A DNA stretch of 64,000 nt, from positions 1,878,824 to 1,942,823 of the forward strand of contig NZ_KI911559.1 in the NCBI RefSeq assembly GCF_000515255.1. The letters run 5' to 3'. Position numbers and translations under genes: made by a program. Source of the stretch: Rhodovibrio salinarum DSM 9154. Its GTDB lineage: Bacteria; Pseudomonadota; Alphaproteobacteria; Kiloniellales; Rhodovibrionaceae. This document shows positions 42,816 through 51,203 of this stretch, piece by piece. The notes below the pieces were generated by a model that did not search any database, was not told where the DNA came from, and saw only the letters and a program-made list of their open reading frames with translations. Numbering within the stretch: the stretch's first letter is position 1; each line of letters opens with the position of its first letter.

Positions 42816-43982
42816 ATGACCGATCAGAAGGTCACGCAGGCAACTGGCGAAACATCGGAAACGCCGACCAACGCTAACCGTCGTAAGTTCCTTACAGGTG
42901 CCGCCGCAGCTGGCGCCGGTGCGGCCGCCTCGATCGCAGCGCCGCAGATTTCGCGTGCTCAGACGACCACCATCAAGATGCAGGGCGCCTGGGGCTCCGG
43001 CGATATTTTCAACGAATATGCCGAAGACTACGCCCGGATGGTCAACGAGATGGGCGAGGGACGCCTGAAAATCGACTATCTGACGTCCGGCTCGGTCGTG
43101 AAGGCGTTCCGTGTCCAGGATGCCGTCGACAAGGGCGTGCTCGACGCAGGTCACCAGGTGGCGGCCTACTGGTACGGCAAGAATAAGGCCGCCTCGCTGT
43201 TCGGCACGGCGCCGGTGTACGGCTGGGACGCGCACATGGCGCTCGGCTGGATCTGGCAGGGCGAGGGCCTGGATCTCTACCACGAGCTGGTGCAGGACAT
43301 CCTGGGGCTGAACATCGTCGGGTTCTTCGCGATGCCGATGCCCGCGCAGCCGCTCGGCTGGTTCAACCAGGAGATCAACTCCGCCGAGGACATGGAGGGC
43401 CTGAAGTACCGCACGGTCGGCCTCGCCACCGACGTGATGCAGGCGATGGGTGTCAACGTCACCCAGCTCCCCGGTGGTGAGATCGTGCCGGCGCTGGAGC
43501 GTGGCGTCATCGACGCGTTCGAGTACAACAATCCGACCTCGGACCGCGCGTTCGGTGCCCACGATGTCGCCGACCACTACTATCTCGGTTCCTATCACCA
43601 AGCGATGGAGTTCTTCGAGATCCTGTTCAACAAGGACATGTACGAGGGGCTGGCCGACGAGCAGAAGGCGATCCTGCGCCACGCCGCCAAGGCTGCGTCC
43701 TCGGACAACTACTGGAAGGGACTGGATCGCTATTCCAGCGATCTGCAGTGGATCCAGGACGAAGGTGGCGTGAAGGTGCACCGCACCGACCCGTCGATCC
43801 TGAAGGCTCAGTTGGATGCGTGGGATCAAGTTCTTGAAAACCTGCGCGCCGAGGATGCCTTCTTCAAGAAGGTGACCGACTCTCAGCGTGCCTGGGCCGA
43901 ACGGGTCGGCTACTACCTGCACAGTGACCAGCCGGACTACGTCATGGCTTGGGAGCACTACTTCGGCAAGCTGCCCTCTTAA
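42816..43982 (+). CDS. TRAP transporter substrate-binding protein, TakP/FcbT1-like
   Basis: A 388-residue periplasmic binding protein. The N-terminus has a Tat-type signal with the twin arginines at residues 22-23 (NRRKFLTGAAAAG), cleaved near SRA|QT around residue 50. Characteristic segments are EGLKYRTVGLATDVMQAMG, TQLPGGEIVPALERGVIDAF and NNPTSDRAFG, as in TakP, the 2-oxoacid-binding TRAP protein. The ATG at 42816 gives the right signal peptide; an upstream in-frame start is not needed. The membrane subunits follow after 319 bases. Substrate: probably an organic acid (inference). Confidence 0.92.
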   Translation: MTDQKVTQATGETSETPTNANRRKFLTGAAAAGAGAAASIAAPQISRAQTTTIKMQGAWGSGDIFNEYAEDYARMVNEMGEGRLKIDYLTSGSVVKAFRVQDAVDKGVLDAGHQVAAYWYGKNKAASLFGTAPVYGWDAHMALGWIWQGEGLDLYHELVQDILGLNIVGFFAMPMPAQPLGWFNQEINSAEDMEGLKYRTVGLATDVMQAMGVNVTQLPGGEIVPALERGVIDAFEYNNPTSDRAFGAHDVADHYYLGSYHQAMEFFEILFNKDMYEGLADEQKAILRHAAKAASSDNYWKGLDRYSSDLQWIQDEGGVKVHRTDPSILKAQLDAWDQVLENLRAEDAFFKKVTDSQRAWAERVGYYLHSDQPDYVMAWEHYFGKLPS

Positions 43983-44301
43983 ACGGGCGGCGCGGCCACA
44001 TCGCCGGCAGGCGCCGGACTGCGCCTGCCGGCTTCGGCGCATTCACGGGGCGGCGGCCCGCACCGTCGCCCCGTGTCTGTGAGGGGCAACGACCGGTGGC
44101 TCGGATGACTGCTGACCGGCAGGACTCCAAGCGGCCGAAGCGTTGTGTCTCGATTCCGACGCATGCTCCTTCTCGCCGGCGCCGTACCGTCCCGATGATT
44201 CGGTCGTTCACGAACGCTCTTGCGAACGGCCGACCCGAGCGCTTCCACCCGCCGGAACCATCTCTCCGGGCCATCCGCATTCCAGCGTGGGGTTACCGCG
44301 C
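43983..44301. other. Gap between TRAP binding protein and small permease genes
   Basis: 319 bases with no supported gene; the frames here look random. It holds the strong hairpin at 44003-44032 shortly after the binding-protein stop. Confidence 0.6.
44003..44032 (+). terminator. Strong hairpin after the TRAP binding-protein gene
   Basis: A perfect 12-bp stem, GCCGGCAGGCGC at 44003-44014 and its complement at 44021-44032, with a 6-base loop. It lies 20 bases after the stop. Such hairpins stabilise or partly terminate the binding-protein message so that it exceeds the permease message. No long T-run follows. Confidence 0.6.
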
Positions 44302-44898
44302 ATGCAGTACCTGTATTTCGTCGACCGGCTCAGCATGTTCACCGGCAAGGCGTTTGCCTGGTGCATCATCATCCTGACGTTGGGCGGGAGTTACGAGGTC
44401 TTCGTTCGCTACCTGCTGAACTCGCCGACCGGCTGGGCGTACGACATGAGCTACATCATGTACGGCGCCCTGTTCCTGATGGCCGGGCCCTATGCCCTGT
44501 CGCGCGACGGGCACGTTCGTGGCGACGTCGTCTACCGGTTGTTTCCGCAGCGCGTGCAGGCAGGCATCGACATGCTTCTGCACATCGTCTTCCTGCTGCC
44601 GGGCGTGGCCGCGATGATGTATCAGGGTGCGTTTTATGCGCAGGAGAGCTGGACGTACATGGAAACGTCCATCTTCTCGCCGATGGGCATCCCGATCTAT
44701 CCGCTTAAAACCCTGATTCCGTTTGCCGGTCTGTTGCTGTTTCTGCAGGGCACAGCCGAGGTCACGCGCTGCGTGTGGTGCATGAAGCACGGCTATTGGC
44801 CGCAACGTTTGCGCGACGTCGAGGAAACCGAGACCGCCATTATGCACCAACAAGAAGCCGAGCACGGTGACAAGCTCGGGACGGGAGGCCAGGCATGA
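44302..44898 (+). CDS. TRAP transporter small permease (DctQ-type)
   Basis: A 198-residue membrane protein with four helices: about residues 14-33 (GKAFAWCIIILTLGGSYEVF), 45-65 (SYIMYGALFLMAGPYALSRD), 88-108 and 133-153. The RDGHVRGDVVYRLFPQR segment is typical of DctQ. The ATG at 44302 starts MQYLYFVDRLSMF; the long frame before it has no support. Its stop overlaps the large permease start by four bases. Confidence 0.92.
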   Translation: MQYLYFVDRLSMFTGKAFAWCIIILTLGGSYEVFVRYLLNSPTGWAYDMSYIMYGALFLMAGPYALSRDGHVRGDVVYRLFPQRVQAGIDMLLHIVFLLPGVAAMMYQGAFYAQESWTYMETSIFSPMGIPIYPLKTLIPFAGLLLFLQGTAEVTRCVWCMKHGYWPQRLRDVEETETAIMHQQEAEHGDKLGTGGQA

Positions 44899-46214
44899 CC
44901 GATCCCCAGGTCGGCATCCTGATGATGGTGTTGTTCATCTTCACCATCCTGTTGGGGTATCCGATCGCCTTCACGCTGCTCGCCATGGGCCTGATCTTTG
45001 GCTTCTACGCCATGGGCGACCGCGTCTTCGACCTGATGGTCCAGAACACCTTCGACGTGATGGCCAACGACATTCTGACGGCCATCCCGTTGTTCCTGTT
45101 CATGGGCTACGTGATCGAGCGCGCGAACATCATCGACCGCTTGTTCTTCTCGATCCAGGTGGCGGCCCGGCGCGTGCCGGCGTCGATGGCGGTGGCCGCG
45201 CTGCTGACCTGCGCGGTGTTTGCAACGGCCACGGGCATCATCGGCGCGGTGGTGACGCTGATGGGGCTGCTCGCCTTCCCGACGATGCTGAACGCCGGTT
45301 ACGATCAGCGGTTCGCTTCGGGCGTGATCTGCGCCGGTGGCTGTCTTGGCATCCTGATCCCGCCGTCGATCATGCTGATCGTTTATTCGGCGACCGCCGG
45401 GGTCTCGGTGGTACAGCTCTACGCCGGCGCGTTGCTGCCGGGTCTGATGCTGGCCAGCATGTACATCGCTTATGTGATCGGCCGGGCGGTGCTGAACCCC
45501 AAGCTGGCCCCCAAGCCGGCCCAGGAAGAGTTGGACATGCCGATCGGCCAGGTGCTGCGGCTGATGGCGACCAGCTTCTTCCCGCTAGCTGTTTTGATCA
45601 TGTGCGTCCTCGGCGCGATCCTGGCGGGGCTGGCCACGCCGACCGAGGCGGCGGCCGTGGGCTCGTTGGGCGGTCTGGTGCTGGCCGCGGCCTACCGGGC
45701 GCTCTCGTGGGAGCGGTTGCGTGAATCTGTGTTCCTGACGGCCCGGACCAGTGCGATGGTCTGCTACCTGTTCATCGGGTCCTGGACCTTCGCGTCGATC
45801 TTCTCCTACCTGGGGGGGCACGATCTGATCGAGCATTGGATCCTGAACGCGAACCTGACCCGGGTCGAGTTCCTGATCATCGCGCAGTTGATCATCTTCC
45901 TGCTCGGCTGGCCGCTGGAGTGGACGGAGATCATCATCATCTTCGTGCCGATCTTCCTGCCGCTCCTGGAGCCGTTCAACGTCGACCCGCTGTTCTTCGG
46001 CATCCTGATCGCGTTGAACCTGCAGACCTCCTTCCTGACCCCGCCGATGGCGATGTCGGCCTACTACCTGAAAGGGGTCGCGCCCCCGAACGTGGAGTTA
46101 ATGAACATCTTCCGCGGCGTGATCCCCTTCGTCGGCATCGTCATTCTGGCGATGGTGCTGCTGTACGTCTTCCCGGGGGTGGCGCTCTACCTGCCGGAGG
46201 TGATGTACGGTTAG
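44895..46214 (+). CDS. TRAP transporter large permease (DctM-type)
   Basis: A 439-residue integral membrane protein with about 12 helices. IPLFLFMGYVIERANII, IPPSIMLIVYSATAGVSV and GLATPTEAAAVGSLGGL are diagnostic of DctM. It couples substrate uptake to Na+ or H+ and works with the small permease and binding protein just upstream. The ATGA overlap supports coupled translation. Confidence 0.96.
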   Translation: MTDPQVGILMMVLFIFTILLGYPIAFTLLAMGLIFGFYAMGDRVFDLMVQNTFDVMANDILTAIPLFLFMGYVIERANIIDRLFFSIQVAARRVPASMAVAALLTCAVFATATGIIGAVVTLMGLLAFPTMLNAGYDQRFASGVICAGGCLGILIPPSIMLIVYSATAGVSVVQLYAGALLPGLMLASMYIAYVIGRAVLNPKLAPKPAQEELDMPIGQVLRLMATSFFPLAVLIMCVLGAILAGLATPTEAAAVGSLGGLVLAAAYRALSWERLRESVFLTARTSAMVCYLFIGSWTFASIFSYLGGHDLIEHWILNANLTRVEFLIIAQLIIFLLGWPLEWTEIIIIFVPIFLPLLEPFNVDPLFFGILIALNLQTSFLTPPMAMSAYYLKGVAPPNVELMNIFRGVIPFVGIVILAMVLLYVFPGVALYLPEVMYG

Positions 46215-46226
46215 AGGCTGAAGGCA

Positions 46227-46266
46227 TCCCCCGGGACCGGGCCGGTTCAGGGCCGGTCCCGGGGGA
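46227..46266 (+). terminator. Hairpin after the TRAP large permease gene
   Basis: A perfect 14-bp stem, TCCCCCGGGACCGG at 46227-46240 and its complement at 46253-46266, with a 12-base loop. It starts 13 bases after the stop. The following bases (CGTATTGG) are only slightly T-rich, but strength and place favour a transcription end. Confidence 0.7.
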
Positions 46267-46344
46267 CGTATTGGCGGTGGTTTCGGGCGTCCTGACGTCT
46301 TGAAATCTGCGAAGCAAACGAACGGATCGAGGAGTCGTGTTTCC

Positions 46345-47700
46345 GTGACCAGCGGCGAGACGTCGAGCGGCACCGCTCAGACCAACAGTGCGAGCGCCCT
46401 CGTGCAGCGCATCCGCGACGGCGAGATCACCGCGAGCGAAGCGTTGGAAGCCTACCTCGCGCGGATCGACGAGTCCGAGCCGACGGTGCAGGCGTGGGAC
46501 TATCTGGCGCGCGACAACGCCCGCAAGCAGGCCGAGATCGCCGATAAGGCGCGTCGTCGGGGGGCGCCGATGGGGGCGTTGCACGGGGTGCCGTTGGGCG
46601 TGAAGGATATCATCGATACCTTCGACATGCCGACCCAGTACGGCACGCCGCTGCACAAGGGACGTCGTCCGCGCACGGACGCCTATGCCGTCGAGCGCTT
46701 GCGTAGCCAGGGGGCGATCCTTCTGGGCAAGACCTCGACGACCGAGCTGGCGACCTATGCGCCGGGTGTCACCAAGACCCGTAATCCGCACAATCCCGAG
46801 CACACGCCGGGCGGCTCGTCCAGCGGCTCCGCGGCGGCTGTGGCAGCCGGACACGTGCCCGCGGCGTTGGGGACGCAGACCAACGGCTCGGTGATCCGTC
46901 CGGCCAGCTTCTGTGGCGTTTGGGGCTATAAGCCGACTTTTGGTGCGATCTCGCGCACCGGCGTGTTGCGTCAGTCCCCGGCGCTGGATCATGTCGGCGT
47001 GCTGGCGGCAACGCTGCAGGACGCCGGATTGGTGGCGCAGCAGATGATGGCGTACGACAGTCGCGACAGCGCGATGCGCCCGTGTGCAGCCCCAGACCTG
47101 CACCAGGCCGCCAGCGAACTGCCGCCGGTCGCCCCACTGATGGCCTTCGTCAAGACGCCCGTTTGGGATCAGGCGGACAGCGAGACCCAGAACGCATTCG
47201 GCGAACTGGCGCAGGCGCTAGGCGACGCGGTTACAGAGCTCGCCCTGCCGGATAGCTTCGCGCACATCCATACCATGCACAAAACGGTGATGGAGACGGA
47301 GATCGCGCGGAACTACCACCGTGACTATGAGCGCGGTGCGGATCAGCTCTCCGACAGTCTGCGCGCTCAGATCGAGCGCGGTCGGGAAGTCCGTGCGGTC
47401 GACTATATCCGTTCGACCGAGTCGATCGGTGCCCTGGCGGCGATCGCGGATGAAATCCTGAACGATTACGATGTCTTCCTGACACCCGCGGCGCCCGGCA
47501 CGGCGCCGCACGGTCTGGACAGCACGGGCAGCGCCACCTTCTGCACGATCTGGACGTACCTGGGGTTGCCGGCGCTCTCGATCCCGTTGATGACCGGCGC
47601 CAACGGGCTGCCGATCGGTGTCCAGCTGGTGGGCGCGCGCGGTGACGACGCGCGGCTGTTTCGGATGGCTAACTGGTTGGTGCGGTCTGTCAGCAACTGA
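46345..47700 (+). CDS. Amidase-signature family hydrolase
   Basis: A 451-residue amidase. The Ser-cisSer-Lys triad is visible: Lys87 (VPLGVKDIID), Ser158 (GGSSSGSAA) and nucleophile Ser182 (LGTQTNGSVIRPAS). The protein is cytosolic. I use GTG 46345, which has CGAGGAG about 10 bases upstream; a TTG at 46300 in frame is possible. It follows the TRAP transporter after a terminator-like hairpin and may act on an imported amide, though the substrate is unknown. A GatA-like role is unlikely without gatB or gatC nearby. Confidence 0.87.
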   Translation: MTSGETSSGTAQTNSASALVQRIRDGEITASEALEAYLARIDESEPTVQAWDYLARDNARKQAEIADKARRRGAPMGALHGVPLGVKDIIDTFDMPTQYGTPLHKGRRPRTDAYAVERLRSQGAILLGKTSTTELATYAPGVTKTRNPHNPEHTPGGSSSGSAAAVAAGHVPAALGTQTNGSVIRPASFCGVWGYKPTFGAISRTGVLRQSPALDHVGVLAATLQDAGLVAQQMMAYDSRDSAMRPCAAPDLHQAASELPPVAPLMAFVKTPVWDQADSETQNAFGELAQALGDAVTELALPDSFAHIHTMHKTVMETEIARNYHRDYERGADQLSDSLRAQIERGREVRAVDYIRSTESIGALAAIADEILNDYDVFLTPAAPGTAPHGLDSTGSATFCTIWTYLGLPALSIPLMTGANGLPIGVQLVGARGDDARLFRMANWLVRSVSN

Positions 47701-47756
47701 CGGCCGGCCCAGCGACCTCGCAGCGAAACGGGGCGCCTCGGATGGGGGCGCGGACC

Positions 47757-47936
47757 TTACGAGCCCGAGCCCTCCTCTTTGGCTGCCTGATAGAAGTCGA
47801 ACACCAGCATGCCCATCGTCACCACCATGACGATCCACAGCGGCAGGGAATTCACCGAAACCATCATCCAGCCCAGGAATAACACCGCCGCCAGAACAGA
47901 AATCACGCCCGCGAGCAGAGCTGCGTTGCGATACAT
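47757..47936 (-). CDS. 59-residue two-helix membrane protein
   Basis: A small frame read directly from the sequence: 59 residues starting MYRNAALLAGVISVLAAV and ending AAKEEGSGS. Two hydrophobic segments lie at about residues 5-24 and 32-48 (LPLWIVMVVTMGMLVFDFYQ). GGGAG lies just before the ATG, supporting translation. It converges with the amidase and is divergent from the semialdehyde reductase. Function unknown; it resembles small proteobacterial inner membrane proteins of unknown role. Confidence 0.7.
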   Translation of the reverse strand: MYRNAALLAGVISVLAAVLFLGWMMVSVNSLPLWIVMVVTMGMLVFDFYQAAKEEGSGS

Positions 47937-48153
47937 GGCGGAACTCCCTTGATCGTTGTCGGTCCGGTTCCCGGCCGGCAGGGCGGAGGACGCCGCGCAC
48001 GATCACGCGCGCCCCAGCATAACTCACGGCGAATTGAAGCATTTAAGCTGCAAACTGACAAGCACGTGCCGCGCACGATAGAGGCCGTCCAACGCCGGTT
48101 GGGACGGGCGTGGCCGAGGGATAACCGGAAAATCGCTTAAGGAGGCGAACGGT

Positions 48154-49041
48154 ATGAAAATCGGTTTCATCGGATTGGGCATCATGGGCCGCTGGATGGC
48201 CGGTCATCTGGCTGATGCGGGCCACGAGTTGTTCACGGTTACCCATCGCAGCCCCGTACCGGACAATCTGAGCGGCCGGATCACGGAGTGTGGCAGCGGC
48301 AAGGAGGTCGCCGAGGCCGCCGAGGTGATCATCCTGATGGTCCCCGATACCCCGGACGTGCAGAAGGTCCTGTTCGCCGACGGCGGCGTGCATGACGGGT
48401 TGAGTAACGGCAAGATCGTGGTCGACATGTCCTCGATCTCGCCGACCGAGACCAAGGCGTTCGCCGCCAAGGTCAAGGAGGCTGGTGCGGGTTACCTCGA
48501 TGCCCCGGTTTCCGGTGGCGAAGGCGGCGCCAAGAATGCCCAGCTGACGATCATGGTGGGCGGCGCGCAGGAAACCTTCGACACGATCAAGCCGCTGTTC
48601 GATATCATGGGCAGTTCGGTGACGCTGGTCGGAACGGCCAATGGCGATGGCCAGACCTGCAAGGTGGCCAACCAGATCGTCGTCGCCCTGACGATCGAGG
48701 CGGTGGGCGAAGCGCTCACCTTCGCGTCCAAGGCGGGTGCCGATCCGGCCAAGGTTCGTCAGGCTCTGTTGGGCGGGCTGGCGCAGTCCAAAATCCTGGA
48801 TGTGCACGGCCAGCGCATGATCGACCGTAGTTTTGACCCCGGATTCCGGATCGAGCTGCACCAGAAGGACCTGAACCTGGCCCTGCAGTCGGCGAAGCAG
48901 ATCGGCGTTTCGCTGCCCAACACCGCCACGGCGCAGGAACTATTCAACGCGTGTAACGCGCTGGGCGGTCAGGCTTGGGACCACTCGGGCATGGTCAAGG
49001 CGCTGGAGCAGATGGCCCAGCACAAGGTAAGCGAAGACTAG
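48154..49041 (+). CDS. glxR: 2-hydroxy-3-oxopropionate (tartronate semialdehyde) reductase
   Basis: A 295-residue member of the 3-hydroxyisobutyrate dehydrogenase family that reduces tartronate semialdehyde to D-glycerate. The cofactor fold is IGFIGLGIMGRWMAGHL at residues 3-19. The substrate motif is DAPVSGGEGGAKNAQLTIMV, and the catalytic lysine is Lys170 in CKVANQIVV. FRIELHQKDLNLAL is typical of GarR/GlxR. AAGGAGG precedes the ATG. With the nearby 2-hydroxyacid dehydrogenase and GlcG-like gene it suggests glyoxylate/glycerate metabolism. A 3-hydroxyisobutyrate dehydrogenase role cannot be fully excluded. Confidence 0.88.
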   Translation: MKIGFIGLGIMGRWMAGHLADAGHELFTVTHRSPVPDNLSGRITECGSGKEVAEAAEVIILMVPDTPDVQKVLFADGGVHDGLSNGKIVVDMSSISPTETKAFAAKVKEAGAGYLDAPVSGGEGGAKNAQLTIMVGGAQETFDTIKPLFDIMGSSVTLVGTANGDGQTCKVANQIVVALTIEAVGEALTFASKAGADPAKVRQALLGGLAQSKILDVHGQRMIDRSFDPGFRIELHQKDLNLALQSAKQIGVSLPNTATAQELFNACNALGGQAWDHSGMVKALEQMAQHKVSED

Positions 49042-49140
49042 CCCTCTCGGGCGGTAAGTCGCCGGGGTCAGCAGGCGGCCGACGCGTTTTGCGTTGGACG
49101 CGCGTGTCAGGCCCCGGTACGCTTCCGATGCAATCGGTCC

Positions 49141-50514
49141 GTGCAGACCCTTGTTCTCATCCTTATCCGGCCGTCCTCGAACGATTCCGCCAGCGTGCGA
49201 CACAGACGTCTAACCCTTCCGGTCCTCCGATACGCTGCCCGACGCGCGGTTTTGCTATTCCGGCGCCGACCTAGCGCGTTGCATCACAAGGCCCGACTCG
49301 CCCTGTCACTATCGGCAGCGGTGTTGCTCGCCGTATTGGTCGCGGTACCGACGATCCGCAGCGACGCCGCGATTTCCCGCGACGTGCTTAAGATCGGCAT
49401 CTTGAACGACCAGTCCGGGGTGTATGCCGAGCTGGCCGGGCAGGGGTCGGTCGAGGCCGCGCGTATCGCCGTTGAGGATTTCGGTGGCGAGGTCATGGAC
49501 CGGCCGATCGAGATTCTGTCGGCCGACCATCAGAACAAGCCCGAACTGGGCGCCTCGATCGCGCGGGAGTGGATCGAGGTCGACGGCGTCGACGTCATCG
49601 TCGATGTTCCCGCCTCCGATGTTGCGCTCGCCGTGCAGGAGGTGACCGAAGACACCGACACGGCCTTCCTGATCAACGGGGCGGCCGCCTCCAGCCTCAC
49701 CGGTGAAGCCTGTTCGCCGACCAGCGTGCATTGGGCCTACGACACCGATTCGCTCGCCGCCGGCACGGTCCGCGCGATGCTGAAGGAAGGGCTGACAAGC
49801 TGGTTCTTCGTCACCGCGAACGACGCTTTCGGCACGACCCTGCAGCGCGCCGCCCAGCGGGTGATCGAGGCCAATGGCGGCGAGGTGCGTGGAGCCGCCA
49901 AGCACGCGCTCAATACCGACGATTTCACCGCGCTCCTGATGGAGGCACAGGGCTCCGAGGCGGACGCGATCGGGCTTGCGAATGCGGGCCAGGACGCGGT
50001 CCGGGCGATTGAAAAAGCGCACGAGTTGGGGGTCCAACGCGGGCCGCAACGGGTCGTCCCGCTGCTCCTGTTTCTGAGCGACGTCAAAAAGATGGGGCTG
50101 GAGGTCGCGCAGGACCTGCCGCTTACCACCGCGTTCTACTGGGACCGCACGGATGCCAGCCGTGCCTTCGCCGAACGGTTTGCTGCCCGACGCGATGGTC
50201 AGCGTCCGACCATGGTGCAGGCCGGCGTCTATTCCTCCTTGATGCATTACCTGCAGGCGGTTGCCGCGGTGGGCGACGACAGCGGTCGTACAGTGGTTGA
50301 GCAGATGAAGAAGATGCCGGTCGACGATTTCTTCGCCACTGGTGGTCGGGTGCGCGCGGATGGGCTGATGGTGCACGAGATGTACCGCGCGCGCGTGAAA
50401 CGCCCGTCGGAGTCAACTGGACCCTGGGATCTCTACGAGATCGTTGAGACGATCCCGGCGGAACTCGCCTTTCCTCCGCTGTCGGAAAGCGCCTGCCCGC
50501 TGGTCGAGGATTAG
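49141..50514 (+). CDS. ABC transporter substrate-binding protein, branched-chain amino acid type
   Basis: A binding protein of the LivJ/urea/amide class (type I periplasmic fold), 457 residues from the GTG at 49141. The mature part begins LKIGILNDQSGVYAELAGQG and continues ILSADHQNKPELGASIAREW. The signal-like hydrophobic segment lies at residues 50-68, so the first 45 residues are doubtful and a TTG at 49279 may be the true start; neither start has a good ribosome binding site. No permease or ATPase genes adjoin it, so it is an orphan. Ligand unknown. Confidence 0.82.
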   Translation: MQTLVLILIRPSSNDSASVRHRRLTLPVLRYAARRAVLLFRRRPSALHHKARLALSLSAAVLLAVLVAVPTIRSDAAISRDVLKIGILNDQSGVYAELAGQGSVEAARIAVEDFGGEVMDRPIEILSADHQNKPELGASIAREWIEVDGVDVIVDVPASDVALAVQEVTEDTDTAFLINGAAASSLTGEACSPTSVHWAYDTDSLAAGTVRAMLKEGLTSWFFVTANDAFGTTLQRAAQRVIEANGGEVRGAAKHALNTDDFTALLMEAQGSEADAIGLANAGQDAVRAIEKAHELGVQRGPQRVVPLLLFLSDVKKMGLEVAQDLPLTTAFYWDRTDASRAFAERFAARRDGQRPTMVQAGVYSSLMHYLQAVAAVGDDSGRTVVEQMKKMPVDDFFATGGRVRADGLMVHEMYRARVKRPSESTGPWDLYEIVETIPAELAFPPLSESACPLVED

Positions 50515-50611
50515 TTGTAAGTCGCTGGACGTGGCCAACCAGACCGACCACCTTTGAAGCAGGCGGCGCGCCCTTGAGCGTGTGCGATCGAAGCCAAGGA
50601 GGGCAGGTGCC

Positions 50612-51181
50612 ATGACGATCGATCCAAGTCGCGATTTGGGCTCAGCGGACGCACTCCTGATCGTCGACGTCCAGAATGACTTCTGTCCTGGTGGGGCGCT
50701 ACCCGTGCCGGGAGGCGACCGGGTCATCTCGATCCTGAACGAGTGGGCGGATGCGGCGCAACGCGCCGGGGCACGTGTCTACGCCTCGCGCGACTGGCAC
50801 CCGGGCGATCATCTCAGCTTCCAGTCCGAAGGCGGCCCGTGGCCGCCGCATTGCGTGCAGGACACCGCCGGCGCGGCTTTTCACCCGGAACTTCGGTTGC
50901 CGGAATCGACGGTCGTGGTGTCCAAGGGCACACGCTTCGACCAGGACCAGTACAGTGCCTTCGACGAGACCGGCTTTGCGCACGAGTTGAGTCGCAAGGG
51001 GGTGCGCCGGGTCATCCTGGGCGGGTTGGCCGAAGACGTGTGCGTGCGTGCCAGCGCTTTGGACGCCGTCAAGCTCGGCTTCGAAACCGTGTTGATCCGT
51101 GCGGCCACCCGCGCCATCACCGATGACGGTCGCGAACAGACCGAACGCGAACTCGCCGAAGCCGGCGTGGCCTTCACGTAA
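50612..51181 (+). CDS. pncA: Nicotinamidase
   Basis: A 189-residue isochorismatase-fold enzyme that hydrolyses nicotinamide to nicotinate for NAD salvage. The catalytic triad is Asp19 (LLIVDVQNDF), Lys104 (VVSKGTRF) and Cys143 (LAEDVCVRAS). The metal ligands are Asp61, His63 and His67 (RDWHPGDHLSF). These fit PncA rather than isochorismatase. AAGGAGGG precedes the ATG at 50612. Its 3' end meets the converging adenylation-acyltransferase gene after 22 bases. Confidence 0.95.
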   Translation: MTIDPSRDLGSADALLIVDVQNDFCPGGALPVPGGDRVISILNEWADAAQRAGARVYASRDWHPGDHLSFQSEGGPWPPHCVQDTAGAAFHPELRLPESTVVVSKGTRFDQDQYSAFDETGFAHELSRKGVRRVILGGLAEDVCVRASALDAVKLGFETVLIRAATRAITDDGREQTERELAEAGVAFT

Positions 51182-51203
51182 GGCCTGCCTGGAGGGCGCG
51201 GCG

